DNA from: Methanomassiliicoccales archaeon RumEn M2 | GTDB lineage: Archaea > Thermoplasmatota > Thermoplasmata > Methanomassiliicoccales > Methanomethylophilaceae | DNA length: 64,000 nucleotides | Direction of reading: 5' to 3' | Assembly (NCBI GenBank): GCA_001421175.1 | Contig: LJKL01000013.1 | Span: 37,032-101,031 of the forward strand | Part shown: positions 44,292 through 52,116 of the stretch, piece after piece | How the letters are laid out: each line of letters starts with the position of its first letter | How positions within the stretch are numbered: the first letter of the stretch is position 1 | Notes under the pieces: model-generated | What the model saw: only the letters and a program-made list of their open reading frames with translations | Databases searched by the model: none | Told to the model about the DNA's origin: nothing | Translations under genes and position numbers: made by a program

Positions 44292-45704
44292 ATGACCGGG
44301 CCGAAGCACAGCTGCGGCGTCGTGGGAATGAGCGCTGCACACGATGTGGTAAATCATATCCACAAGGCTTTGAATATTATACAGCACCGCGGGCAGGAGT
44401 CTGCGGGCATAGCTGTATTCCGTAACGGTTCCATAACCACAGTCAAGAACGGCGGTCTTGTCAATGTCGCTCTGACAAAGGAATCCATGGCCGGCCTGTC
44501 CGGCGAATCCGGCATAGGGCATGTAAGGTATTCTAAACTGGACACCAAGGGTGTAGTCAACGCACAGCCCCTTTCCCTTGAGACCACCCACGGTTCCATA
44601 GCCATAGCTCACAACGGTGACATAACCAATTTCGAGGAGCTTAAGAAGAAGTATCTTGCCCAGGGCTGGTCCTTCCTCACAGATTCGGATTCCGAGATAC
44701 TCGCCCTTCTGTTCTCAAAGAACATGAGCCAGACCGACGATCCGATAAGGGCTCTCAGGATGATGATGGGCGAGGTCGACGGCGCATATTCGCTGGCGGT
44801 CATGGTCAACGAGCGTGTGTTCGGCGTCAGGGACCCCTACGGCTTCCGCCCCCTCTGTCTCGGGGAGTTGGAGGACGGCTATATCATAGTCTCGGAGAGC
44901 GCTGCCCTGGATTCCATGAAGGGCAAATTCATCAGGGACATAATGCCCGGCGAGATCATCGAGATCATGCCGGACCGTTTCAAATCGTATCCTCCTGCGA
45001 ACAATCATCCGAAAGCGCACTGCATGTTCGAGTGGATATACTTCGCAAGGCCCGATTCCATCATAGACGGGAAAGAGGTATACGATGTAAGGAAACGCGT
45101 GGGGATGATCCTTGCCAGGGAGTCTCCGGCGGATGCGGACATAGTCATGCCGGTGCCGGACTCGGGAAGAGCCCACGCTTTGGGATTCAGCATAGGTTCC
45201 GGTCTGCAGTACGAGGAAGGGTTCATGAAGAATCGCTTCGTTGAGCGCACTTTCATACTGCCGGATCAGAAGCAGAGGGAGCGCGCGGTCTCCATGAAGA
45301 TGAATCCTATACGATCCACAGTCAAGGACCGTCGCGTAGTGATCGTTGATGACAGCATAGTGAGGGGTACCACTCTGAAGAGGCTCGTCAGGATCCTGAA
45401 GGATGCCGGGGCCAAAGAGGTCCACGTCCGCATAGGATGCCCTCCGGTGATAGCCCCCTGCTATTACGGCGTGGATATGAGGACCAGGGATCAGTTCATC
45501 GCGAACTCGTATTCTGTGTCTGAGATCAGGGACATAATCGGCGCGGACAGTTTGGCATACATAAGCATCGACGGGCTCGTTGAGGCCGTAGGCTATCCCG
45601 AGAACGATCTCTGCCTTGCATGCGTGAACAGCAAATATCCCACCAACATCCCGGGGGAGAAGCACAGGTTCCAGTCCACCCTCAGAACCGACTTCGCCCA
45701 GTGA
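44292..45704 (+). CDS. purF: Amidophosphoribosyltransferase
   Basis: PurF commits PRPP to purine synthesis using glutamine. The N-terminal nucleophile domain reads CGVVGMSAAHDVVNHI, with the catalytic cysteine at residue 8 after a short propeptide, and QHRGQESAGIAV. The PRPP-binding phosphoribosyl motif is VVIVDDSIVRGTT near residue 350. Cysteines toward the C-terminus (CPPVIAPCYYGVD, CLACVNSKYP) suggest the iron-sulfur cluster seen in some PurF. Length 470 is normal. Confidence 0.96.
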   Translation: MTGPKHSCGVVGMSAAHDVVNHIHKALNIIQHRGQESAGIAVFRNGSITTVKNGGLVNVALTKESMAGLSGESGIGHVRYSKLDTKGVVNAQPLSLETTHGSIAIAHNGDITNFEELKKKYLAQGWSFLTDSDSEILALLFSKNMSQTDDPIRALRMMMGEVDGAYSLAVMVNERVFGVRDPYGFRPLCLGELEDGYIIVSESAALDSMKGKFIRDIMPGEIIEIMPDRFKSYPPANNHPKAHCMFEWIYFARPDSIIDGKEVYDVRKRVGMILARESPADADIVMPVPDSGRAHALGFSIGSGLQYEEGFMKNRFVERTFILPDQKQRERAVSMKMNPIRSTVKDRRVVIVDDSIVRGTTLKRLVRILKDAGAKEVHVRIGCPPVIAPCYYGVDMRTRDQFIANSYSVSEIRDIIGADSLAYISIDGLVEAVGYPENDLCLACVNSKYPTNIPGEKHRFQSTLRTDFAQ

Positions 45705-45735
45705 GCCCGTTCCGAGCATCTGGGCCTGCGTAAGG

Positions 45736-45743
45736 TTTAATAC
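45736..45743 (+). promoter_or_regulatory. Putative TATA box of tRNA-Ala
   Basis: The sequence tttaatac lies 26 bases before the tRNA-Ala 5' end, matching archaeal promoter spacing. Confidence 0.5.
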
Positions 45744-45768
45744 AACCTAGTGATTCCCATGCGATATC

Positions 45769-45841
45769 GGGCAGGTAGATCAGTTGGAAGATCGCTACAT
45801 TGGCATTGTAGAGGTCGCGAGTTCGAATCTCGCCCTGTCCA
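45769..45841 (+). tRNA. tRNA-Ala (anticodon GGC)
   Basis: The cloverleaf has acceptor GGGCAGG/CCTGTCC, anticodon stem CTACA/TGTAG around TTGGCAT (anticodon GGC), and T arm GTTCGAATC. A G3-U70 pair, the identity element of tRNA-Ala, is present. Only CC of CCA is encoded after the A discriminator. Confidence 0.95.
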
Positions 45842-45945
45842 CCTCTTTTCAATTCTCAATTAAGATTTGAAGTTCTCTGGATATTTCTGAGCGTTCGCCA
45901 GGGTTCTGAAATCGATATCTGGGAATGAGAGAAAGTGTTTGATCG

Positions 45946-45961
45946 CGGGCCTGCAGGCCCG
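45946..45961. repeat. 16-bp GC-rich perfect palindrome
   Basis: CGGGCCTGCAGGCCCG is a perfect 16-base palindrome 10 bases beyond the stop of the MFS-USP gene. It could help end that minus-strand transcript, but no T tract follows on that strand. Confidence 0.4.
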
Positions 45962-45970
45962 GCAACGGAC

Positions 45971-47335
45971 TCACTGCATCTTGCGGCAGATGAGCACAGG
46001 GCAGGCAGCCATCCTTGCCACCTTCTCCGCTACGCTGCCCAAGAGGATCCTGGAGACATTGGTGCGTCCCACAGATCCGCAGACCACAAGGCTGTGTTTC
46101 GCGGATTCCTCGATGATAGTCTCGGCGGGGTGCCCTATAATGACTTTGGGATTCACCTCTATGCCTCTTGCCGCGGCTTCCCGGAGCACATAATCCATAG
46201 CGCTCTTGGAAACCACGTTGCTCAGGTTCTTTATGGCCTCCGCAGAGGGGACGCTCCCGGTGGCTGCGGCGTAGTACTCTGTGTCGAAAACGTACAGGAC
46301 GGTCACTTCGGAGCTGTTGTTCTTTGCTATCTCCAGACCGTTCCTGACGGCGAGATTGCTTGTCTCACTGCCATCCGTCGCAATGAGGATGCTGTCGTAA
46401 AGGGATATGAGATCACCATCAGCTTCCCGTGTAACTGCCTGTTTCCCTTCTGCGATGATCTTCAATCTCTCGGCCGTCGCCGATATAGTGAAAAGGGCGC
46501 AGAGGGCAAGGGCGAAGATGCCGATATAGAGGAACGCATCGTAATAGGATCCAGATACAGATATCAAAGGCGCTATTATGATTGATGACGAGAAGGTCCC
46601 CAGGTTCATGGATACGGAGTAGCCGCCCATGATCTTCCCGGAGCCTCCGGCCTGAGAATAGTAGGACAGGCTTCCGATGACAGTCATGGTTATGAGTCCC
46701 ATGCCTATGCCAACCAGGACCATCGCGGCGATAACGGCTACAATGTGAGACATGTTTAGTAGGCAGTAAGCGCATCCTATCATCAGAAGGGCCGATGCGT
46801 AGGCGCCCCTGTCCCCGATCTTGTTGGATGTGCGGGAGTACAGAAGGCTGAAGGCAGCCTGGGATACACCCAGTATCCCGAGCATCAGGCCGCAGATGAA
46901 AAGATTGTAGCCCATATCCGTTATGTGGTAAGGCATGTTCGTCGGGAGTATGAACATAAGGAACATCGCCACGAATATCATGGAATAGCAGAGAGCAACC
47001 TTGGGACCTTTGTTTATTATTTCTACCTCAGGCAGGATACCCTCCTCCTGCCTCATCTTCACAGGTTCGCGTATGGATATGAGTGCCAGAATCAGGACGG
47101 GGAAGCCTATGAGATAGATGAGGAAAGGTTCCTGCCATCCTATGTCGGCAAGGGATCCGCCGATCGTCTCAAGGAAAAGGACACCAACACCCATAGCTGC
47201 GGACTGATAGCTTATGACCTTGCCCCTCTCGGCTCCGTGATAGTATTCCGCGGTAAGGGCCGTTGTGGCCGTGGATATGCCGGCTATGCCTATTCCCAGG
47301 ATGAAACGTCCTATGAGCACCGATTCCAGGGTGTT
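45971..47335 (-). pseudogene. MFS transporter fused to UspA domain, 5' end lost next to an insertion sequence
   Basis: The remaining 450 codons encode membrane spans of the major facilitator type from about the fourth span (SVLIGRFILGIGIAGISTATTALTAEYY) to the twelfth, then a universal stress protein domain (DSILIATDGSETSNLAVRNGLEIAKNNSSEVTVLYVFDTE, GSVGRTNVSRILLGSVAEKVARMAACPVLICRK). The first three spans, about 90 residues, are missing. Reading back from VLNTLESVLIGRF, the frame meets a TAG within about 20 bases of the IS4 element. The gene was probably truncated by that element or by a linked rearrangement. Confidence 0.75.
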
Positions 47336-47340
47336 AAGGA

Positions 47341-47353
47341 CCTAAATCTGCGG
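47341..47353. repeat. 13-bp repeat, left copy flanking the insertion sequence
   Basis: CCTAAATCTGCGG lies 4 bases outside the left end of the insertion sequence. An inverted copy occurs at 49165-49177 beyond its right end, inside the 3' part of the precorrin-2 dehydrogenase gene. Confidence 0.5.
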
Positions 47354-47357
47354 GTTG

Positions 47358-49061
47358 TATAGGTTACATTAGCCTAAGATGATCTGCCCGGATCGAGGCG
47401 GTTCGAGTCCGAATGTGGAGAATATTTCGCGTACGTTCTTGGATATGGCCGTGAGTCTCCAGTTGCCGGTGTTACCTATGGCGAATACCGTGTTGAGCGA
47501 GAGGAGCAACTCATCAACCGTCATTCCGTTGACGGAATCCTTCTTCGCTCTCGTGGACAATGTGTTCCGATCGTGTTCCCTCAGGACATTCTGGATGTGG
47601 ATCCTCATCATCAATGCTATGAACTTGATGAAGAAACGACCTCTCGCACGCTCGACGTTACCTGTCCTGTTGCGTTTTCCGTCAAGATCGTTCTTGTAGA
47701 CACCGAATGCCTTCTCGACCCAATCACGAACGTCATAGGAAGTCATCATCTGTTCCCATGTGGTGTTCGTTGAAGATAACATGACGAACATCCCTGCACG
47801 GTTGTCTGCAAAAGTGAATGCGTTCTGCTTGCGGATCATGTGCATCATACCGTTCTCGTCCACCTCATAATCCAGGAATCTGCGTACAAAGGACGGAAGT
47901 TTCGCATATGTCATCGCAGGGTCGTCGTGTTTAGTATTCTCCAATCTCAACTCAACGTCGTTCACCATCGACATCACGGAGTTGATGTCATCCGATGCCT
48001 TCCTCGGATCGTATACTATGAACGCTTTCAATTTCTTGGATCTGGAGAAGAGCTCGTTGTTCTTGGCGGAATCCTTATGGTTCTGTGGTACATGGACGAT
48101 GTATTCGCTCGTTCCATCATCAAGATCGATGATTCCGACCTCGTATTCCGCATATTTGTATGCTGTACCGTTGTGATATGCGAACGATGAAGACAGATTC
48201 AATTCCTTGATCGCTTTGGTCATCAGCTTCTTGATGGGTTCCGATTTGACGTTGGAAGGCATAGTGAAATCGACGTCGAGATCCAACAATGCGGAGACGT
48301 TCCTCGCACTCTCGAAACCTCTGTCCATGATCATCCTGCCCTGACAACCAAGTGTTCTCATATCCTCGATCGTGGATCTCATGATGCTGATGTCCGCGAT
48401 CGAACCGGGAAGCATGCGGAACATCACAGGAATTCCATTCCCATCGGTCACCATCGCGATGTTCGTCTGTTTCATGTTCTCTCCATCACGGTTGTGACCG
48501 AATTGGGACCAACCTTCCATGTCGGAATAGGAAGAGATCGATGTAAGGTCCAGGGAGAAGAAGTCGCTGGACGTCCTTTCTATCCTTTTGGAGAAGAATC
48601 TGTCCATGGTGACCATCATGGAACCTACTTTCTCCGACAGTTCACCAATCGTCGATGGAGATAACGTTCCTCTCAACTTCATCGTCTCCTTGATCACTGA
48701 GCCTTCGACCGTGTAATGTAAGGAGTCGAATGAAGTGGGATTGATGGTCAATGCCATCGCTGCACCCATGATGTTGGGTGCCATGGTGGTGAATACGGAG
48801 TCGAGATCATCGAAGATCCCCAATTCCTTCTGTACTCCGTCAAGGAATTTGACAGAACCATAGAACTTAGCGTACTCCTCCTTCGGAGTGCTTCTTGTCT
48901 CTTTTGGGAGGATCTTACCGGTTTCCGGATTGACCTTTCCCAAGTAGGTCTTGATGGTTTTTGGGTTTTTTCTACCGGGCACTCTGACCGATGTGCTCTC
49001 GTATGCGTACTTCTGGCCATTCCTTTCCATGTAGAATATGCTACCCATTGGTAACCTATAT
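47358..49061 (-). mobile_element. IS4-superfamily (IS1634-like) insertion sequence
   Basis: The element runs between two inverted ends, TATAGGTTAC at 47358-47367 and its complement GTAACCTATA at 49052-49061, about 1.7 kb in all. It holds one transposase gene that fills nearly all of it. I could not find a clean target duplication, so the ends may be rearranged or some bases further out. It abuts the truncated MFS-USP gene and the precorrin-2 dehydrogenase gene. Confidence 0.75.
47369..49048 (-). CDS. DDE transposase, IS4 superfamily
   Basis: A 559-residue transposase. The catalytic acids are likely D167 (FFSLDLTSIS), D242 (GRMIMDRGFES) and E445. The IS4 signature Y-x2-R-x3-E-x6-K is met exactly by Y438, R441, E445 and K452 in YDVRDWVEKAFGVYK. 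Length and the FGHNRDGENMKQTNIAMVTDGNGIPV tract point to the IS1634 family. The frame is intact, so the element may be active. Its GC content is lower than that of neighbouring genes. Confidence 0.9.
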   Translation of the reverse strand: MGSIFYMERNGQKYAYESTSVRVPGRKNPKTIKTYLGKVNPETGKILPKETRSTPKEEYAKFYGSVKFLDGVQKELGIFDDLDSVFTTMAPNIMGAAMALTINPTSFDSLHYTVEGSVIKETMKLRGTLSPSTIGELSEKVGSMMVTMDRFFSKRIERTSSDFFSLDLTSISSYSDMEGWSQFGHNRDGENMKQTNIAMVTDGNGIPVMFRMLPGSIADISIMRSTIEDMRTLGCQGRMIMDRGFESARNVSALLDLDVDFTMPSNVKSEPIKKLMTKAIKELNLSSSFAYHNGTAYKYAEYEVGIIDLDDGTSEYIVHVPQNHKDSAKNNELFSRSKKLKAFIVYDPRKASDDINSVMSMVNDVELRLENTKHDDPAMTYAKLPSFVRRFLDYEVDENGMMHMIRKQNAFTFADNRAGMFVMLSSTNTTWEQMMTSYDVRDWVEKAFGVYKNDLDGKRNRTGNVERARGRFFIKFIALMMRIHIQNVLREHDRNTLSTRAKKDSVNGMTVDELLLSLNTVFAIGNTGNWRLTAISKNVREIFSTFGLEPPRSGQIILG

Positions 49062-49134
49062 GTAAGGTTACATATTTAATACCTTTGATTTAAATATTCT
49101 TTATATAGGGTATATAAACAAAAGATCAGGAAAA

Positions 49135-49146
49135 TGTAGTACTACA
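49135..49146. repeat. 12-bp perfect palindrome
   Basis: TGTAGTACTACA overlaps the stop codon of the precorrin-2 dehydrogenase gene, on the side facing the insertion sequence. It could be a transcript-ending hairpin or a chance feature of AT-rich DNA. Confidence 0.3.
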
Positions 49147-49705
49147 ACTGTGTAGTCATACGTTCCGCAGATTTAGGCTGAGATCCTATCCCATCCATAA
49201 TTTTGGGTCTTACGCGGGAAAGGAGTCTGAGCATGCCATCATATGCTGGATCCAGCGCTTGATTTATCTTTGATATCACATAGGGAGAGAAAACGGGGAC
49301 TCTCCCTTCGGAAGATACGGCTACGGCGAAGCCTTCTCTTCGCAGAACCGAAGGTATCAAAAGGTCTCCTCCGCCGTGTGATGAGTTTGTAAGTATTCCT
49401 CTATCCCGAGCCTTTTCCAGTATTTTTCGGTTTAATTTTTTGGACCCTGTGGCAGCTATGATGAGGAAAGCCCCATCCATATACCCGCCACAATTTTCTT
49501 CGTTAAGAATGATCTCAATACATTCATCGGCCAGATCTCTTAACTGAGGCAAGAAACTCTCGGAAACAACCTTTATCCTGAATCCTTTGAAATGTAAGCA
49601 TTTCCGAAGTGCGACGACCCCGCCGCCGAAAACGGTTACGAGTCTTTCATCCGGTGAGATAAAAACAGGTATCATTCTAGATTCTTTCACACGCTGTCCC
49701 GCCAT
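49142..49705 (-). CDS. Precorrin-2 dehydrogenase / sirohydrochlorin ferrochelatase-like protein
   Basis: A 187-residue Rossmann-fold protein like the N-terminal part of siroheme synthase (CysG/Met8). The start reads MIPVFISPDERLVTVFGGGVVALRKCLHFKGF with the glycine-rich NAD motif, and NSSHGGGDLLIPSVLRREGFAVAVSSEGRVPVFSPYVI matches the family. It would oxidise precorrin-2 to sirohydrochlorin on the way to siroheme, heme d1 or archaeal heme. The first 10 residues of the frame may be extra. No other tetrapyrrole gene is adjacent. It ends in TAG just before the insertion sequence. Confidence 0.85.
   Translation of the reverse strand: MAGQRVKESRMIPVFISPDERLVTVFGGGVVALRKCLHFKGFRIKVVSESFLPQLRDLADECIEIILNEENCGGYMDGAFLIIAATGSKKLNRKILEKARDRGILTNSSHGGGDLLIPSVLRREGFAVAVSSEGRVPVFSPYVISKINQALDPAYDGMLRLLSRVRPKIMDGIGSQPKSAERMTTQL
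49165..49177. repeat. 13-bp repeat, right copy flanking the insertion sequence
   Basis: CCGCAGATTTAGG is the exact complement of the copy at 47341-47353. Here it encodes part of the C-terminus (PKSAE) of the precorrin-2 dehydrogenase. Confidence 0.5.
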
Positions 49706-49938
49706 AGGTCCCGTGCTATCTCTTAAGAAGCATACGGGTGGTTCCGACAGAGTGCTATGAAATATAAAATAAGTGTTACTAAATACATTTCATTTCAGAA
49801 GTATTCTTCCACACCAATATTCTGGGATCGTTAACTTCTATGCATTTCTAAGAACATGGCGCCTCTCTGAAGGAACACCTTGAATATGCAGATCTCTGTT
49901 TCACACATCATATTAATTCGTACGACAATAACATCACT
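49706..49938. other. 233-base AT-rich intergenic region
   Basis: The gap between two divergent genes is AT-rich compared with the rest of the window, and holds no coding frame that I can support. It probably carries the promoters of both neighbours. No RNA gene or repeat was recognised. Confidence 0.4.
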
Positions 49939-50850
49939 GTGCTCATAGACGCTCATGCCCACATGTGGAACAGGAGAATGTTACCTGATCTGGCGATCAG
50001 GAATTACATGTCGCCTGTTTTGGATATCCCGGAAGAGGAGAGGAAGAAATACGGGAGCCTTCTGGATTTCGACCTGGAATCGAATGTGCCATTCGCAGAT
50101 TATGATGTTAAGGTGGAAGAGCCGTTGGAGACCATTCGCGATAACGACATGGATTACATGGTGATCCTGGGGACGGATTTCGAACTCATAGGCCCGGGAA
50201 GGATGACCAACGAGGAGTACATGGAATGGATGTTCGAGAGGTGCACTGTGGACGACCGTTTCCTGCCGTTCATATCCGTAGATCCCAACAGGGGAAAGGA
50301 GTCCATAGACATGATCGAGCGTCTGGTCAAGAGGTACGACCCCAAAGGGATCAAGGTATACCCGGCCACAGGATTCCTGCCGTCGGATGTGAAGCTCAAA
50401 GGATATTGGGATAAAATAGACGATCTGGATCTTACCGTGGTCACCCATGCAGGAATGGCATTGCCGCCGCTGGATGAGAAGTATTGCCACCCCTCGGATT
50501 TCAGCAAGGTGGCCGAGGACCATCCGGAAATGAATATAATCATAGCTCATCTGGGAGGGAAGTTCTACAGCGAACTGCTGCCGCTCATGGAGAAGCACAG
50601 GAACATATACACGGACTGCTCCGCACTGCAGGGATGGGCCCATGATGACCGGAGCATGATATGCAAGCGGATAAAGGCGGTCTCGTCAAGGTTCCCGGAC
50701 AGGATAGTCTTCGGGACAGATTTCCCGTTGTATGAGTCGACCTTCTCCGCCATGCAGTTCATAAGGGAAATCCGGGATGGCGACTGGGGCACCGAATATC
50801 AGAAGAGTGCGTTGCTGGGTAAAAACATGGCAAGACTCCTGGGATTGTAG
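49939..50850 (+). CDS. Amidohydrolase-family (COG2159-like) metal-dependent hydrolase
   Basis: A 303-residue TIM-barrel hydrolase. The metal-binding start is LIDAHAHMW (HxH), followed by VVTHAGMALPP, IIAHLGG, and the final aspartate in RIVFGTDFPLYES. This fits the amidohydrolase-2 group, which includes decarboxylases of aromatic acids. The substrate is unknown. The start is a GTG at 49939; the gene ends in TAG. Confidence 0.87.
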   Translation: MLIDAHAHMWNRRMLPDLAIRNYMSPVLDIPEEERKKYGSLLDFDLESNVPFADYDVKVEEPLETIRDNDMDYMVILGTDFELIGPGRMTNEEYMEWMFERCTVDDRFLPFISVDPNRGKESIDMIERLVKRYDPKGIKVYPATGFLPSDVKLKGYWDKIDDLDLTVVTHAGMALPPLDEKYCHPSDFSKVAEDHPEMNIIIAHLGGKFYSELLPLMEKHRNIYTDCSALQGWAHDDRSMICKRIKAVSSRFPDRIVFGTDFPLYESTFSAMQFIREIRDGDWGTEYQKSALLGKNMARLLGL

Positions 50851-50887
50851 ATAAACCCTTATAATCGGAGAAGCCAATCACGTCAGG

Positions 50888-51508
50888 ATGGCCACAGTCA
50901 CAGTCAATTGGGACAGCATAGGCAGCGCCCTCGACACATACTACGTTCCGGAGCTGGTTCTGGCGGTAATGGGTGTTTTGGCACTTCTAATAGTGAGACA
51001 GCATCTTAAAGACAAAGAGAGCCAGACATACAATATACTCGTGCTTCTCGGCGTGATCCTGGGCGCGGTCATGGTGGCGCTCACGGTAACATATCGTGAA
51101 GGCTGGGCCACATATACGCTGATAATCGTGGCCGTAGCATCCTTTGCGCTCATAATAAGACCATTCAGAGATGTGCACTTCGCCGCCCTCTTCGGTCTGA
51201 TGGCGGCAGTGGTCGCTTACATCTACGTAGGCAGCCTGACAGGCGACTTCGAGGTCCTGGCCACAGGATGGCCCAGGATAATAGTGGCTTTTGTCGCAGG
51301 TGCCATCGTGTTCATGCTCCTGAATTTCCTGGAGCAGCTTGTGCAATTCTTCGGTAAATTCCTCAACGCATGGCCTATCCTGCTCATTCTGGGGCTGATA
51401 TGCATAGCTGAGGCCTTCGCCGTGCTCTTGGGGTATGGGTCGGTCATAAATTTACTGTCCAACATCCCCACCGAGGCTATTCTGGCCAACTCTTGGGTAA
51501 ACCTTTAA
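50888..51508 (+). CDS. Hypothetical multi-span membrane protein
   Basis: A 206-residue protein with about six membrane segments (first near residues 21-39, last near 164-186) and a polar N-terminus (MATVTVNWDSIGSALDTYYV). I do not recognise a family. It is followed at once by the tRNA-Arg gene, whose TATA box overlaps its last codons. Confidence 0.75.
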   Translation: MATVTVNWDSIGSALDTYYVPELVLAVMGVLALLIVRQHLKDKESQTYNILVLLGVILGAVMVALTVTYREGWATYTLIIVAVASFALIIRPFRDVHFAALFGLMAAVVAYIYVGSLTGDFEVLATGWPRIIVAFVAGAIVFMLLNFLEQLVQFFGKFLNAWPILLILGLICIAEAFAVLLGYGSVINLLSNIPTEAILANSWVNL

Positions 51509-51510
51509 AT
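51504..51510 (+). promoter_or_regulatory. Putative TATA box of tRNA-Arg
   Basis: The sequence tttaaat lies 27 bases before the 5' end of tRNA-Arg, overlapping the stop region of the membrane protein gene. Confidence 0.5.
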
Positions 51511-51536
51511 GGCAAGAGGCAATCGGAGAGGCGCGT

Positions 51537-51635
51537 GGGCCCGTGGCTTAGCCAGGATATAGCGCTGGCCTTCTAAGCCAGACGCCTCGGGTTCGAAAGT
51601 TCCGTAAAATGGAGCCGAAAGTCCCGACGGGCCCG
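51537..51635 (+). tRNA. tRNA-Arg (anticodon TCT) with probable T-loop intron
   Basis: Acceptor GGGCCCG pairs with CGGGCCC, and the anticodon stem CTGGC/GCCAG encloses CTTCTAA with anticodon TCT. The T stem TCGGG/CCCGA is split by extra sequence: after TTCGAA come 24 bases (about 51598-51621) before T-CCCGA. Removing them yields a normal T loop and a 75-base tRNA with G discriminator and encoded CCA (51636-51638). The extra piece is best explained as a noncanonical intron near position 59/60; exact ends can shift by a base or more. Confidence 0.85.
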
Positions 51636-51682
51636 CCATAGGGTGTGTCGGTAGCGCGCTATCAAAGAAAAGGAGAAATGTA

Positions 51683-51790
51683 ATGAAGAGAAGCTCACGT
51701 GCCTGGAAGAAACGCGGTAACCAGCGTTGGAAATGGCGCAAGAAGAAGATGAGGAGAAGAAAGAGAGCACAGAAGATGCGCAAGAAGTAA
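51683..51790 (+). CDS. rpl41e: Ribosomal protein eL41
   Basis: A 35-residue, almost wholly basic peptide whose part RWKWRKKKMRRRKRAQKMRKK matches the tiny eL41, which sits at the subunit interface of the ribosome. Typical archaeal eL41 has about 25 residues; ten extra residues (MKRSSRAWKK) lead here. A clear ribosome binding site (aaggag) precedes the ATG. It lies between tRNA-Arg and tRNA-Trp and is easily missed by gene callers. Confidence 0.85.
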   Translation: MKRSSRAWKKRGNQRWKWRKKKMRRRKRAQKMRKK

Positions 51791-51814
51791 TCCTGAATTC
51801 CATTCAGTTTACAA

Positions 51815-51984
51815 GGGGGTATAGGCTAACCTGGTAGACTGGCGGGCTCCAGTTATAGAGCGTGATTAGAAATGGGTTTGCTGACAGTTGATGAATAACT
51901 GGAGCGATGACTCATAATTTCGCGGAGGGTAGCTCCCTCTGTGGTGGAAACCCGCTGACGGGAGTTCAAATCTCCCTGCCCCCA
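51815..51984 (+). tRNA. tRNA-Trp (anticodon CCA) with 97-base intron
   Basis: Acceptor GGGGGTA pairs with TGCCCCC; anticodon stem GCGGG/CCCGC encloses CTCCAG plus A38, giving anticodon CCA. The T arm is GGGAG TTCAAAT CTCCC. An intron of 97 bases at 51853-51949 interrupts the loop after position 37. The discriminator is A at 51984, with only CC of CCA encoded. The intron contains a box C/D guide RNA. Confidence 0.93.
51853..51949 (+). ncRNA. Box C/D guide RNA within the tRNA-Trp intron
   Basis: The intron has C (gtgatta, 51862-51868), D' (ctga, 51881-51884), C' (ttgatga, 51888-51894) and D (atga, 51907-51910) elements. The guide before D, ctggagc, is complementary to the 5' exon GCTCCAG, and its fifth base upstream of D pairs with C34. 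The guide before D', gggttt, pairs with AAACCC at the 3' splice junction, and its fifth base upstream pairs with position 39. Haloferax pre-tRNA-Trp directs 2'-O-methylation of these same two positions. Confidence 0.8.
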
Positions 51985-52116
51985 CCTCTTGCGTAAACTT
52001 CTTCCCTCGAACCCTTTACATGGCCCGTGAGCGCGTTTCTCCCGGATTTTATATTTCTCAATGAACCTGAAAGAGCAGCTCTGCCGTCGCAGATCCGGCC
52101 CTTTTCTTCTTGGGCC

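Noticed and set aside
44715..45719. Long minus-strand ORF (334 codons) opposite purF
   Set aside because: It covers the coding region of purF on the other strand and has no recognisable features.
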